From Sphingobacteriales bacterium (GTDB taxonomy: Bacteria > Bacteroidota > Bacteroidia > Chitinophagales > JADIYW01): a stretch of 64,000 nt of DNA. Under the pieces are notes generated by a model. The model was not told where the DNA came from. It worked only from the letters and a program-made list of their open reading frames with translations, and did no database searches. Below, in pieces: positions 1-9,705 of this stretch (positions are counted from its first letter, which is position 1; the number at the start of each line of letters is the position of its first letter). Both the position numbers and the translations under genes were made by a program. Location: the NCBI GenBank assembly GCA_016719635.1, contig JADJYT010000002.1:493501-557500 (forward strand), written 5' to 3'.

Positions 1-887
1 AAATCCAGACGAAAACGGCCTTCCTCCACCTCTTTCAGCAAATCCTTATTGGTGGCTGCCACCACACGCACATCCACCTTCTCTTCCCTGTCGCCGCCTA
101 CCTTAGTGATTTTATTTTCCTGTAAAGCACGTAATACTTTCGCCTGGGCAGATAAACTCATATCCCCGATTTCATCTAAAAACAAGGTACCTCCGTTCGC
201 CTGCTCAAACTTACCGACACGCTGTTTGATGGCGGAAGTGAATGCTCCTTTCTCATGGCCGAACAATTCACTTTCAATCAACTCTGAAGGAATGGCGGCA
301 CAGTTCACTTCCACCAATGGCCCGTTTGCACGGTTGCTCTGTTCATGGATCCAGCGTGCCACCAGTTCTTTTCCGGAACCGTTATCACCGGTAATAAGTA
401 CGCGGGCTTCGGTAGGCGCCACTTTTGCAATCGTTTCCTTTATCTTCTGTATCGGATTGGAATCGCCGACGATTTCTTTTGATTTCGCGATTTTCTTTTT
501 AAGGATTTTGGTTTCCGTCACAAGCGAAACCTTATCCATCGCATTTCGGACTGTAATCAACAAACGGTTCAGGTCCGGTGGTTTTGGTATATAATCAAAT
601 GCCCCTTTTTTAACGGCTTCCACTGCGGTCTCAATGTTTCCGTGCCCGGACAGAACAATTACAGGCGTATCGATGCCTTTTTGCTGCATTTCCGTCAGTA
701 CCTCCAATCCATCCTTCTTCGGCATTTTGACATCCAGAACAACGACATCATAATTATTTTTTTCAATCTTGGTCAATCCGATCTCCCCGTCTTCGGCTTC
801 ATCGATTTCATACTTCTCGTATTCCAGAATTTCTTTCAGCGTTCTGCGTATCGCTTTCTCATCGTCTACTATCAAAATTTTAGGCAT
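1..887 (-). CDS. Sigma-54-dependent response regulator, NtrC type (partial, C-terminus beyond the window)
   Basis: This is a transcription activator that uses ATP hydrolysis to open sigma-54 promoters after phosphorylation of its receiver domain. Reading from 887 leftwards, an N-terminal receiver domain begins MPKILIVDDE and has the phospho-acceptor Asp in VVVLDVKMP and a conserved Lys in FDYIPKP. It is followed by an AAA+ domain with a Walker A-like GDNGSGKE, the sigma-54 contact loop and Walker B LFLDEIGD. The loop reads GAFTSA instead of GAFTGA. The protein runs off the left edge in the AAA+ domain, so the expected Fis-type DNA-binding domain is not visible. The cognate sensor kinase is not in the window. 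Family assignment is firm; the target genes are unknown. Confidence 0.93.
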   Translation of the reverse strand, partial: MPKILIVDDEKAIRRTLKEILEYEKYEIDEAEDGEIGLTKIEKNNYDVVVLDVKMPKKDGLEVLTEMQQKGIDTPVIVLSGHGNIETAVEAVKKGAFDYIPKPPDLNRLLITVRNAMDKVSLVTETKILKKKIAKSKEIVGDSNPIQKIKETIAKVAPTEARVLITGDNGSGKELVARWIHEQSNRANGPLVEVNCAAIPSELIESELFGHEKGAFTSAIKQRVGKFEQANGGTLFLDEIGDMSLSAQAKVLRALQENKITKVGGDREEKVDVRVVAATNKDLLKEVEEGRFRLD

Positions 888-942
888 AGCATTCTTATTA
901 TGGATTATGAACGAACAAAATGTATGCCACTAAAATACAAAT

Positions 943-1482
943 TTATTTTCTGAACATGGGCAAAGGCTTCAGCGGGTGCTGAATCAGATTTTTGGAAAAG
1001 AGCGAAAGAAGTGTAAGGTGAAATCCTTTGTATGGAAATGCCGCTTCGGTTTGTTTGATGATATCATCCGGAATATCAAACGGAATGAACGACATGGATA
1101 CATCCGCCCAATCCGCTTTCCTGAATATTTCGACGGAATCTGCATAATCTCCCTTGTATTCGGTCACCTTGTGGTGATTGTCAATCATCCGGGAAATTTC
1201 TTCCATCCATTCTTTTTTATTGGAATGGAGCAGATAGGCTGAAGCCAGTTCAATTGACGGTTTTAAATAATCAAAGGTATTGTGCGTCCAGATGCCGATA
1301 TCATGAAAGACAGAAGCAATGGCATATTTTTCTTCACATGATCCATTGCTCAAATACATGCAGTAATTGAAGATACGATATACGTGATTTTTATACCTCT
1401 CGTGATTTTTTCCTAATACAGGTGCATAAGAAGCGAAAAGTGCTTCAATGATGGGTTGCCGTTCAATTAGATTATACTTCAT
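943..1482 (-). CDS. HD-domain protein
   Basis: This 179-residue protein has the metal-binding pattern of HD-superfamily phosphohydrolases. An upstream His lies in the helix HERYKNHVYRIF, the HD pair is in VFHDIGIWTH, and there is a downstream DNHHKVTEY. There is no signal peptide or membrane segment, so it should be cytoplasmic. The family includes nucleotide phosphohydrolases and many uncharacterised enzymes; the substrate cannot be told from sequence. It stands alone on the minus strand between the sigma-54 activator and RNase P RNA. Confidence 0.75.
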   Translation of the reverse strand: MKYNLIERQPIIEALFASYAPVLGKNHERYKNHVYRIFNYCMYLSNGSCEEKYAIASVFHDIGIWTHNTFDYLKPSIELASAYLLHSNKKEWMEEISRMIDNHHKVTEYKGDYADSVEIFRKADWADVSMSFIPFDIPDDIIKQTEAAFPYKGFHLTLLSLFSKNLIQHPLKPLPMFRK

Positions 1483-1560
1483 ATAATGCTACGTAAAAAA
1501 CTATACAACAATCTTCTTTTTAAGATGCTGCCTTATCCTTTACGGAAAATACAAAAAAAA

Positions 1561-1886
1561 TGCAGGCCTGTAAGCCGGGTTCTGTGAACCTCTACCATTT
1601 ATCTGGGACAACCATTACTGATTGCCTCTATCCATCTACCCTCCAACATCCGGCGAGCAGCCGTCAGGCGTTGGTTTACGTGATGTTTCAGCGTTTGGGG
1701 TTTACCTGAGCTATGCATTGCTGCAAAGCGTTTTTCACCTTAGAGATTCTGAAACAAATCAGAATACAATGATATTTTCTGTGGCACTTTCCTGACATTA
1801 CTGCCAACGGGCGTTACCCGTCAAACTGCTCTGTGCTGCCCGGACTTTCCTCCCCGATATGATCGAAGCGGTAGAGCAGCCTGCAG
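1561..1886 (-). ncRNA. rnpB: RNase P RNA, bacterial class A
   Basis: This is the catalytic RNA that matures tRNA 5' ends. Read on the minus strand it opens with the P1 strand and continues into GAGGAAAGTCCGGGC, the universally conserved core segment. It ends with the ACCCGGCTTACAGGCC block and a 3' strand that pairs with the 5' end (CTGCAGG with the closing CCTGCA). Its length of about 326 nt is in the normal range. A run of eight T residues follows the 3' end on the transcribed strand and probably acts in termination. The ends are inferred from P1 pairing and are good to a few bases. Confidence 0.95.
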
Positions 1887-1888
1887 TA

Positions 1889-1896
1889 CAAAGATA
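1889..1896 (-). promoter_or_regulatory. -7 promoter element of rnpB
   Basis: Read on the minus strand this is TATCTTTG, a match to the Bacteroidota -7 consensus TAnnTTTG. It lies about three bases before the first base of RNase P RNA, which is where the element should be. No convincing -33 element is seen. Confidence 0.6.
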
Positions 1897-1946
1897 GTAC
1901 ATATTTATATTTCTCCGTCGAAATGATTTTATATTCTATATAGCGC

Positions 1947-2102
1947 TCAAAATTTAGCTGTAACAGCCAGAAGCTGCTGCTTTTTGCGCTGTGACACAGG
2001 CACCTCATCGCTGTTCGTCATAATCAAGCTGCAGTCATCTGTTTTATAGAACCGGGAAACTCTACGGATAGGAAGTTCATTGTCAATTATTAAAGCTCTC
2101 AT
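1947..2102 (-). pseudogene. LytTR response-regulator remnant (large internal deletion)
   Basis: A 51-codon reading frame starts MRALIIDNELPIRRV, the N-terminal acidic-pocket strand of a receiver domain. It then passes directly into YKTDDCSLIMTN and EVPVSQRKKQQLL, which resembles the last strand and tail of a LytTR DNA-binding domain. Roughly 180-200 codons expected between these parts are missing, so it looks like the two ends of one gene joined by a deletion. It begins only a few bases downstream of the decayed sensor-kinase remnant. RNase P RNA follows on the same strand. It is unlikely to encode a working regulator. Confidence 0.6.
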
Positions 2103-2105
2103 TGG

Positions 2106-3236
2106 TGTGGATTTAAAGGTAAAACAACTTCCACACAGATACCTTTTTCATTACGGCTTTTTCTTATTTAGAAGGATACATCCGATTTGTGTTTTTTATT
2201 TAATAGCAACAAACTGTCTTTTATAATTTGAATTGCTCTTGAAGAATATTCTTATGATTTTCTGTCCGACTTATAACCTGAGCCATTATCCATTATATCA
2301 ATGCGTAGGCGATTGTGTTCTTTAAATATTTTTCAATTCTCATTAGTCATATCAAAGGCATGTTCGGTGGAGTTTTCAATAAATGGCTGAATTATCATGG
2401 CAGGAATATAGGTTTCATTCTCTTCGATATTTCCATCTGTCCGTTTGGGATATTCAAACTTATCGGGATAACACAGTTACTGTATCTCGAGATAATTATT
2501 CAGGTAGTCTGTTTCCTGCTCTATGGTATTCATTTCCTTGTACGTACTTTCCAATATCTCTCTCATTATTTTGGCATATTTAGAAAGATAGCCGGCGATT
2601 TTAGAATATTTATTTTCCTGTAACGAATTTAAGGTATTGAAATAATCGCCCTGCAATTTGGCAAGTTCATTTATCCGTTGTGAAATAAAGGCAACGCTAA
2701 GTGGATTATTTTCCTGTTTCGCATAGGTTAGTGCAGAGTCGGCATATTGAACAGCTTTTTTTGTAATCCTTCAGTTCAGAATAAACGTCACACTTCTTGG
2801 TGAATATGGAAAACAAGTGCCTGAAATCTTTATTTCTGTTTAAAAATAGCAATCCGCTGTCACAAAGATTCAACAATGCCTGGTAGTTGTTTTCGGTATA
2901 TGCAACTCCTGCTAATACACTATATGTCTGAGCCGTTTCTAATTTAAGATTTGCTTTTGGGCAGTTTCTGCATCCGTCATTTTATTCAATGTCAGCTGCA
3001 ACTGCAACCTGTTGGATAATACTATTTGTTTACAGGATGTGGTCGCAACGGCTATCTTTCTCAATATGGAATCCATCTTTTCATATTCTTTCGGCTATAG
3101 AGTTCGTCAATTTCTTTCAGTTGTTTCTCTCCGGACAAGCATTTACAGGCGTGTGTTCCGAAAAAAGGCTATGACTCTGTAGAAGCAACTGAAAAACAAC
3201 TGAAACAAATTCCTCAACCGTATTATAAATAATTCT
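2106..3236 (-). pseudogene. Decayed TPR-containing LytS-type sensor histidine kinase
   Basis: Read on the minus strand, several short frames together form a kinase of the LytS/YehU family (His_kinase domain). First comes TPR-like sequence (AVQYADSALTYAKQENNP). It runs straight into NTLNSLQ and YLSKYAKIMREILEST, then TIEQETDYLNNYLEIQ, a stop, PAMIIQPFIENSTEHAF (the N-box), a stop, and DIMDNGSGYKSD (the G-box). The membrane segment and the phospho-accepting His-Phe-Leu motif normally found between the TPRs and NTLNS are absent. There are at least two stop codons and a frameshift. Ends are approximate. Confidence 0.65.
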
Positions 3237-3429
3237 TTTTTTAAGATACCCTAAACACCACATACTGTGTCATCACTTATTAAAAAAACTCCGGCACTTA
3301 TTAATCATCTCCGTCAATTCCGGTTTTTCGGGTCTAACTTTAGCTTAAGCATTAAAGAAATCCAATAAACCCAACGCGATATCAACTCTTTAATGTACTA
3401 TTTAAACACAGTAGCATAAAATTCTAATT

Positions 3430-6400
3430 ATGAAGAAGATTATACTTCTTATCGGCGCATGGTGCATGGCAGTACCGGCTATTTCAGAAGAAATACCATG
3501 CGGGACAGTTTGTAGTCCTGAGTATGCTCAGCAAATGAAAAAATCAATTCCTGAATTTGAAGAATTTAAATCTTCCTTTGAAAGAAACATGTCACCTACC
3601 GGCAGGATTATGGCGGGATTGAAGAAGAACAGTATTCCAATCAAGATTCACATTGTAAGAAACAATAGTGGGTTTACGGCCCTGGATACTTCATTCATTC
3701 GAAAGGGAATCAATTATATCAACAAACAGTTTCTGAATTCAGGTCTGGAATTTTATGTTTGCGGTTCCTATAATTACATCAATAATTCCATATTTTACAA
3801 TCTAAATAACTCAGAGTACAGTCCGCTAAACAATACTTTCGGCATCGCCAATGTAATAAACTTATATATGGTAGATACCTTAACAATTGGGGGCTCAAAT
3901 GCACAAGGGGTGGCTCCGACACCTGGAGGCGGACTTTGGATAATGATAAAGAACAATTCAGACACGACTGTTTATGCTCATGAAATGGGCCACTTCTTTG
4001 GATTGCTGCACACACATGGATATTCTAATATAGTCATGACAAATGAATTTGTTGACGGTTCTAATTGCCATGACGCGGGAGATTTTATATGTGATACACC
4101 TGCAGATCCGAGATTAGCGCCTGAGGTAAACGATAATCCGCGTGTAAATAGCCAATGTCAGTATTATGCAGGATTTAGAGATGGTCATAATCAGCTATAC
4201 ACCCCGGATGTCTCTAATATCATGAGCTATGCACCCCATAGATGCGTAGCTCATTTTTCAAACGACCAGCTGGCTTACATGAACTGGGTCTATATCAATC
4301 GCCGGTACAACCTCACTTGCAGTTCCGTTAATGTGAATTTTAACAACACAACCACACAGTCCTGTGACAGTCCGTATGTATATCATTTCCAGAATCAGTC
4401 TGTCGGAGTAAGCGATTATCAGTGGGACGTGAATGATGACGGAACAACAGATTACACCTCCGCCAATCCAGATCACACTTATACATCCCCGGGGGTAAAA
4501 TGGGTGTCCTTGTCAGCAACCAGCGGTGGTAAAACATTTATGCGTTATAAACCTATAGACTTTATTGTGCCAAATAAAGTGCCGAGACTGGACGACTTTA
4601 ACAATAGTTCTTCATTACCGAATGGATGGAAATTATTTAATCCGGATTGGGGAAGAAGCTGGGAACTGGCGCAAATCATGGGACCAAACGGCAGACTGTC
4701 CAATTCCCTGCGGTTCAGAAATTATAACTTTCTGGCCTATGAAAGCGAAGATGCCGTAGTAACAAATGCATATGACCTGCGTAATTTCAAGAATGCACGT
4801 ATCACGTTCGACGTGGCTTATGCGCCGCATAACAATACAGACACACTTTTAGTCTATGCATCTACAGATTGCGGCAATTCTTACCCGTACCTGATACAGA
4901 AATTATACGGCTCATCACTTCAAACTCACCCAAAACAGTTTCAGGAATTTATTCCGACGGAAGACGACTGGAAAAATGTGGTTGTTTCTTTAAATACGTA
5001 TGTTAATAATTTTATCAGTTTTAAGATAGTTAATTACAATAAGGGCGGCAACAATGTATATATTGACAATATCCGGGTAGAAGGCGGAGACAGCACTCTC
5101 GGCGAGATAGGATTCGCAAGAACGTTACTAACTACTTCAGAAAACAGCAGCAGTGGACAACTTAATTGTCGGGGTTTTAGGGTTGTTTCGGTGCCGGTGT
5201 TTATTGCATCGGCACCTACTGCTGCCATTACTGTAAATATTACAGCAACCGGAACTGCAGAAAACATACATGATTATGAATTGATGACTAGCCAGGTTAT
5301 TTTCCCATCAGGACAAACGGCATTTAAGACTGTTAACGTTAAAATATTCGACGATGCGGCTGCAGAAGGGCTAGAAAATATAATCCTGAGTTTAAGCATA
5401 CAGGGCAATACAACTTACAAAACCACCAACAGGAACAGAACGTCCACCATCTCCATTTCCGACAATGATACCGCCAATCCAGAACAGAAGATGTATTCTT
5501 CTGTATTGCTGAGTGAGAATTTTAATAATATGACATCTGATGCGCCTGCTGGCTGGACTATAATCGCTACATTTTCTCAATCATATACGCAATGGATGAG
5601 TAGCTCCTATTGGGCGTTTTGGATATATGATCCTGAAACACACAGTAACTCAGTTTCTGTTGACAGTACCAATTACATGATGGTCCCAACTACATATTCC
5701 GGGGCCAATAATGAAACCACCTATTTAATTACTCCATCTCTTAATTTAACAGCATATGACTCTGTTGTCATTGACTTTGACCATGTCTTAAGCCCTTATA
5801 TGCCTTATAATGGTGATATTGTAGTAGATCTATGGAATGGTAATTCATGGATAAATAAGTATACACATACTACACTGCAGGGAAAGATAGGAGAAGTAAA
5901 TATGCCTGAACATTTGACTGTATCTGCAACAGATTTTAACAACATGGATTTTAAAGTTCGTTTTGGAGTGGTTAATGAAACAAACAGTAATTTTTACATA
6001 CTGGATAATGTGAAAATTACAGGCTTTAAAACGAAAGCCAGGATTGCTACTGCCTTGAATTCATCATCAACGGTATATTTAGGACCGAATCAGCTTGTTA
6101 ATTTTTATGATAGCGGCACGGGGAATATCATCGCGACCATACAAAACCAGTCCACGTGGAATTATGGATGTACAACGGTTAGTATTAACAGGAACGGTAA
6201 TGGAGTATCTCCGTATCTGGACTTAGATCCGGTATATTATGCTACACATAAGACACTGCTGATTACTCCCGAATTTAATAATCCGAATGGTATGTATGAT
6301 ATTACCTTGTATTACAACAAACCCGAAATAGATGGCTGGACAGGCGGAACAGGGAATCCATTATCAGAAATAGGTATGGTCAAATCAGGCGGTGCAATTG

Positions 6401-6933
6401 CAAATGTTTCACCCGGCAATCCATATGCAAACGGAACGACTAACTATGCTGCGACCAATGTTTTCAACCAGTCATACCTTACAGGTGATTATAAAATTTC
6501 TGGAAGATTTACTCAGGGGTTTTCAGGATTCGCATTGGCTAAAACAACTTCAAATAACTTGTTGCCTGTTGTTCTTACACAATCGATACAGGCAGTTTAT
6601 GTGAAAGATACAGGCAATCTAATCAGTTGGACAACGGCACAAGAGTATAATTGCGACTTTTTTGAAATACAGCATTCAACCGATGGTAAAAAGTTCAGCA
6701 ACATCCACAAACTAGACGGACAAGGAAACTCAATTATCCCGCATGAATATAATTTTACAGACGTGAATTATAGTTCCGGCCGAAATTACTACCGATACCA
6801 TCAGGTTGATTATGGCGGAAAATCCACCTACTCTGATATGGTAATGGTCAATAACAGTGGATATGAGATAATTGCTTTTGAAGTATTTCCCAACCCTGTT
6901 GAAGAACAGCTAAATCTTATCTTTCAGGAGTGA
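3430..6933 (+). CDS. Secreted M43-type zinc metalloprotease, multidomain, T9SS substrate (tail frameshifted)
   Basis: The protein starts with a signal peptide (MKKIILLIGAWCMAVPAIS). A metalloprotease domain follows with the zinc motif HEMGHFFGLLH near residues 185-195 and a Met-turn IMSYAP, typical of pappalysin-like M43 peptidases. Next come a PKD-like domain (YQWDVNDDGTTDY), two jelly-roll/choice-of-anchor regions (FNNSSSLPNGW and FNNMTSDAPAGW), and between them a Calx-beta-like repeat (TISISDNDTA). The C-terminus begins a T9SS sorting domain (FEVFPNPVEEQLNL) and then hits a stop at 6931-6933. The rest of that domain lies in another frame up to 7106. The protein is expected outside the cell, degrading protein. 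Confidence 0.85.
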   Translation: MKKIILLIGAWCMAVPAISEEIPCGTVCSPEYAQQMKKSIPEFEEFKSSFERNMSPTGRIMAGLKKNSIPIKIHIVRNNSGFTALDTSFIRKGINYINKQFLNSGLEFYVCGSYNYINNSIFYNLNNSEYSPLNNTFGIANVINLYMVDTLTIGGSNAQGVAPTPGGGLWIMIKNNSDTTVYAHEMGHFFGLLHTHGYSNIVMTNEFVDGSNCHDAGDFICDTPADPRLAPEVNDNPRVNSQCQYYAGFRDGHNQLYTPDVSNIMSYAPHRCVAHFSNDQLAYMNWVYINRRYNLTCSSVNVNFNNTTTQSCDSPYVYHFQNQSVGVSDYQWDVNDDGTTDYTSANPDHTYTSPGVKWVSLSATSGGKTFMRYKPIDFIVPNKVPRLDDFNNSSSLPNGWKLFNPDWGRSWELAQIMGPNGRLSNSLRFRNYNFLAYESEDAVVTNAYDLRNFKNARITFDVAYAPHNNTDTLLVYASTDCGNSYPYLIQKLYGSSLQTHPKQFQEFIPTEDDWKNVVVSLNTYVNNFISFKIVNYNKGGNNVYIDNIRVEGGDSTLGEIGFARTLLTTSENSSSGQLNCRGFRVVSVPVFIASAPTAAITVNITATGTAENIHDYELMTSQVIFPSGQTAFKTVNVKIFDDAAAEGLENIILSLSIQGNTTYKTTNRNRTSTISISDNDTANPEQKMYSSVLLSENFNNMTSDAPAGWTIIATFSQSYTQWMSSSYWAFWIYDPETHSNSVSVDSTNYMMVPTTYSGANNETTYLITPSLNLTAYDSVVIDFDHVLSPYMPYNGDIVVDLWNGNSWINKYTHTTLQGKIGEVNMPEHLTVSATDFNNMDFKVRFGVVNETNSNFYILDNVKITGFKTKARIATALNSSSTVYLGPNQLVNFYDSGTGNIIATIQNQSTWNYGCTTVSINRNGNGVSPYLDLDPVYYATHKTLLITPEFNNPNGMYDITLYYNKPEIDGWTGGTGNPLSEIGMVKSGGAIANVSPGNPYANGTTNYAATNVFNQSYLTGDYKISGRFTQGFSGFALAKTTSNNLLPVVLTQSIQAVYVKDTGNLISWTTAQEYNCDFFEIQHSTDGKKFSNIHKLDGQGNSIIPHEYNFTDVNYSSGRNYYRYHQVDYGGKSTYSDMVMVNNSGYEIIAFEVFPNPVEEQLNLIFQE

Positions 6934-7106
6934 AAAATCCGGCTGACATATGTATTATTTCGTCATCCGGTCAGGAAGTAAAGAAAATAACCATAACCGA
7001 TGAAGAAATCTACACATTGAATGTCAGCGATCTCAACAAAGGATTATACTTTATAAAACGGGTAGGAGACAACACCGTACAGATCAAACCTTTTATTAAA
7101 TTATAA
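6934..7106 (+). pseudogene. Out-of-frame end of the T9SS sorting domain of the upstream M43 protease
   Basis: In the frame beginning near 6918, the sequence reads LSGVKNPADICIISSSGQEV, then a strand-rich stretch, and ends LNKGLYFIKR...IKPFIKL with a stop at 7104-7106. This is the expected second half of a type A T9SS sorting domain. A single base missing near 6917-6925 would explain the break. Restored, the protease would be about 1225 residues long. Confidence 0.75.
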
Positions 7107-7112
7107 CAACAG

Positions 7113-8423
7113 CTATTCAAATACCATCACATTTACGCCTTCTGAGCCGGATTTCCAGTTGGCAGCCTTTAATATCCTGCCATTAAACGTCATAACAACC
7201 GACTGTGGTGAAATGGTAGGGAAATAGATATCTGCACCTTTTAAAAACGGAAAAGATGAAAAAGAAGCTAACGAAAACAAGTCTGTATTTTTATTCTTAT
7301 TGTCATCGTATGCAAACAATGCTATAGTTGTATTTTCTTTTGAGCAGAATTTATTAATTGACAATACATTACCGTCGAGCACCAGCGCATCCCGTCCTGC
7401 TACCGCTGCCTGACTGGCACCAAAGAATGCCGTTACTCCCAAGCGGTCATCCTTGGGCAAAGACGAAAGAAACAATCCGGCGATACTCAAGCCTGTCGGA
7501 AATGTCCTAAGATAGACCAATTTATCACTTCGCTTAAACGGTTCTCTGTAGTAATGCACCTTTCGGCTGCCCGTTACATCATCATATACCACAAATTCAT
7601 AGTATGCATTCTTATCCGCCCGATAAGGGCCCCAGAACCCTTTAGCATCTGTCTTGAAAACTGCATCCGGCACTGAATTAATCCTAAATCCGGTGGCTGG
7701 GTCAACTTTGTAAATTTCTACGTTCGTATTCGCCAGAAATTTATTTTCACCAAAAGACCCGGATTTACCGGACAGTATGACATCATTTTCCTCTGTATAT
7801 TCCAGGTTAGCTGGCGAAGCGCCATCGTTGAAAAACTTATACATCGCCACAAATGTTTCTTTTGAAGTTGCGACCTCATAATGATCTTTGTCCGTCTGTT
7901 TCACATTGGTTCCGCCATTTACATCTTTGCCGCCGGAGGCTATAAAATCAAAGGAGGAATAGATATTTAAAATAGGTGTACTATCCTGCCTGTCCGGAGG
8001 AAAACCCGCAAGTAATACGAGGTGTTTTATTTTATTCCGATGACGGCTGGTATAATCCTGCACTACCCTCGTTCCTGCACTGTGTCCTACCAAATCGACC
8101 TGTGACTTTCCCGTCTTTGCCAAGACTGAATCTACAAATTTATTGAGATTCCCCACGTTGTCTGCACTGAAATCCAGTGTATTCCAGTCAAACACATACA
8201 AATCCGCCAAGCTGTAACCGTTAGAGGTAAATCGTTTGACCTGTTTCTCGTAAGTATCCCCGGAAGCCAGAAAACCATGTAAAAACACCACCGGCGTATG
8301 CGCCGTAGGCACCGGCTCCGTTATAGTTTGATTGCTATCTGAATTTTCTTTGGAGCAAGAAAAGAGGAGAAACAGTGCGATGAATGGCAAGAAACACTTA
8401 GTCATAGATTTTGTTTTATTCAT
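7113..8423 (-). CDS. Lipoprotein alpha/beta hydrolase (lipase-like)
   Basis: The 436-residue protein starts MNKTKSMTKCFLPFIALFLLFSC, a lipoprotein signal with the acylated Cys at about residue 23, so it is anchored in a membrane facing outward. The hydrolase fold is shown by the oxyanion-hole segment VVFLHGFLASGDTYEKQ and the nucleophile elbow DLVGHSAGTRVV, where Ser is the catalytic residue. It resembles bacterial lipases and esterases of the triacylglycerol lipase group. The C-terminal half is a beta-rich region that probably packs on the catalytic domain. The substrate is not known. It converges with the M43 protease gene. Confidence 0.8.
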   Translation of the reverse strand: MNKTKSMTKCFLPFIALFLLFSCSKENSDSNQTITEPVPTAHTPVVFLHGFLASGDTYEKQVKRFTSNGYSLADLYVFDWNTLDFSADNVGNLNKFVDSVLAKTGKSQVDLVGHSAGTRVVQDYTSRHRNKIKHLVLLAGFPPDRQDSTPILNIYSSFDFIASGGKDVNGGTNVKQTDKDHYEVATSKETFVAMYKFFNDGASPANLEYTEENDVILSGKSGSFGENKFLANTNVEIYKVDPATGFRINSVPDAVFKTDAKGFWGPYRADKNAYYEFVVYDDVTGSRKVHYYREPFKRSDKLVYLRTFPTGLSIAGLFLSSLPKDDRLGVTAFFGASQAAVAGRDALVLDGNVLSINKFCSKENTTIALFAYDDNKNKNTDLFSLASFSSFPFLKGADIYFPTISPQSVVMTFNGRILKAANWKSGSEGVNVMVFE

Positions 8424-8446
8424 AAATGAAAATTACAATAAATTGT

Positions 8447-9634
8447 TCAATCTACATACAATACCAGCCCTTTCAGGTACGAACTTTCCGGGTGGAAGAT
8501 ATTGACGGGATGGTCAGCCGGTTGTGAGAGATAGTGTAAAATCTTCACATTACGTCCGGCCTCTATGGCGGCACTCATAACGGTGGCATAAAACAACTCC
8601 TTATCGACCACCTGGGAGCAGGAAAAGGTAAATATAAATCCACCTTTATTTACTTTTTTAAGCCCTTCCGTATTCAGACGTTTATAAGCCTGCACGGCAT
8701 TATGACGCTTATTGATGGATTTGGCAAAAGCAGGCGGGTCTAAAATTATGATATCGTAGTTTTCTTCATTTGTTTTAAAATAATCGAATACATCTTTACA
8801 AACAGACACATGCTCTATTTCAGGAGAGTTGATATTAAGTGCAACGTTCTTATCGACCAATTCCATTGCCGTTTTGGAAACATCCACCGATACTACTTTA
8901 TTAGCATGGTGATTAAGGGCATAGACGGAAAAACCACCGCTGTAGCAATATGTATTAAGCACGGTTTTGCCGCTACAATATGCCGCCAGCAAATTCCGGT
9001 TATCCCGCTGGTCGAGAAAGAAACCCGTTTTTTGTCCGGTTACCACGTCAATCAGAAATTTACTGTCATTTTCTAGTGCCGTGATTTCTTTATGTTCACC
9101 GAGTAAAAAGGAATTACGGACAGACTCGGCATATTCCTTAGGCAGATTTTCCCTGCTCTTATCAAAAATTGTATCCACAAAAGGCAGCGTCTGCTGTATC
9201 GCATTTCTTATCTCCTGAATAGCATGGTGCATCCCCACCGAATGACATTGTATAACGGCGGTGGTATCATACACATCGATGATTAACCCAGGCAGGTTAT
9301 CTCCTTCTGCATGCACCAACCGAAAACAATTCGTATGCACATTTCCAATCAACCCGAGGCTACTCCTTAATAAAAACGCCTGCTGTATCTTCTGATTCCA
9401 GAAATCCTGGCTAATCGGTTGTTGAACAAAGGACAGGATTTTCACGGCAATGCTGCCGTGAAAAAAATGTCCGGTACAAAGATATTTCTTCTTGGCATCG
9501 TATACCTCCACGATGGCTCCGTCCGGCAGTCCGGCATCAAAGGAATATAGTGCACCAGAAAATATCCAGGGATGGAACCGCTGAACGGAACGTTCTTTTT
9601 CTTTCTTTAATATTATTTGGGGATAATCAGGCAT
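8447..9634 (-). CDS. rlmI: Class I SAM-dependent rRNA methyltransferase, RlmI type
   Basis: RlmI methylates cytosine 1962 of 23S rRNA at C5. The N-terminal PUA-like region (LKKEKERSVQRFHPWIFSGAL) and the Rossmann methyltransferase domain match the family. The latter has QKTGFFLDQRDNR, then the SAM-binding VLNTYCYSGGFSVYAL and the catalytic-loop motif DIIILDPPAFAKS. The start is placed at 9634 (MPDYPQ) rather than 9649, because a -7 promoter element covers 9647-9654 and the upstream frame would lie inside it. Length is about 395 residues, normal for the family. Confidence 0.85.
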   Translation of the reverse strand: MPDYPQIILKKEKERSVQRFHPWIFSGALYSFDAGLPDGAIVEVYDAKKKYLCTGHFFHGSIAVKILSFVQQPISQDFWNQKIQQAFLLRSSLGLIGNVHTNCFRLVHAEGDNLPGLIIDVYDTTAVIQCHSVGMHHAIQEIRNAIQQTLPFVDTIFDKSRENLPKEYAESVRNSFLLGEHKEITALENDSKFLIDVVTGQKTGFFLDQRDNRNLLAAYCSGKTVLNTYCYSGGFSVYALNHHANKVVSVDVSKTAMELVDKNVALNINSPEIEHVSVCKDVFDYFKTNEENYDIIILDPPAFAKSINKRHNAVQAYKRLNTEGLKKVNKGGFIFTFSCSQVVDKELFYATVMSAAIEAGRNVKILHYLSQPADHPVNIFHPESSYLKGLVLYVD

Positions 9635-9646
9635 ATCATCTGTCTG

Positions 9647-9654
9647 CAAAGGTA
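9647..9654 (-). promoter_or_regulatory. -7 promoter element of the rlmI-like gene
   Basis: The minus strand reads TACCTTTG (TAnnTTTG consensus), with a TTTTTG -33-like element about 21 bases upstream. The predicted transcript start is near 9641, only some seven bases before the ATG at 9634, so the leader would be very short. This placement decides the start codon. Confidence 0.6.
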
Positions 9655-9705
9655 AAAAAGTAAACCGGCAATGTGCAAAAACGATTTTTTCTGTCGATTT
9701 GGAAA

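Noticed and set aside
1814..2008. Open frame overlapping the 5' part of RNase P RNA
   Set aside because: It lies across the RNase P RNA core and the pseudogene remnant; there is no protein family likeness.
2315..2623. Plus-strand frames of 60-100 codons in the 2.3-3.2 kb region
   Set aside because: They are antisense to the decayed histidine kinase, whose minus-strand pieces match a family; the plus-strand products match nothing.
8810..9218. Plus-strand frames inside the rlmI-like gene
   Set aside because: They are shadows of a well-conserved methyltransferase on the other strand.
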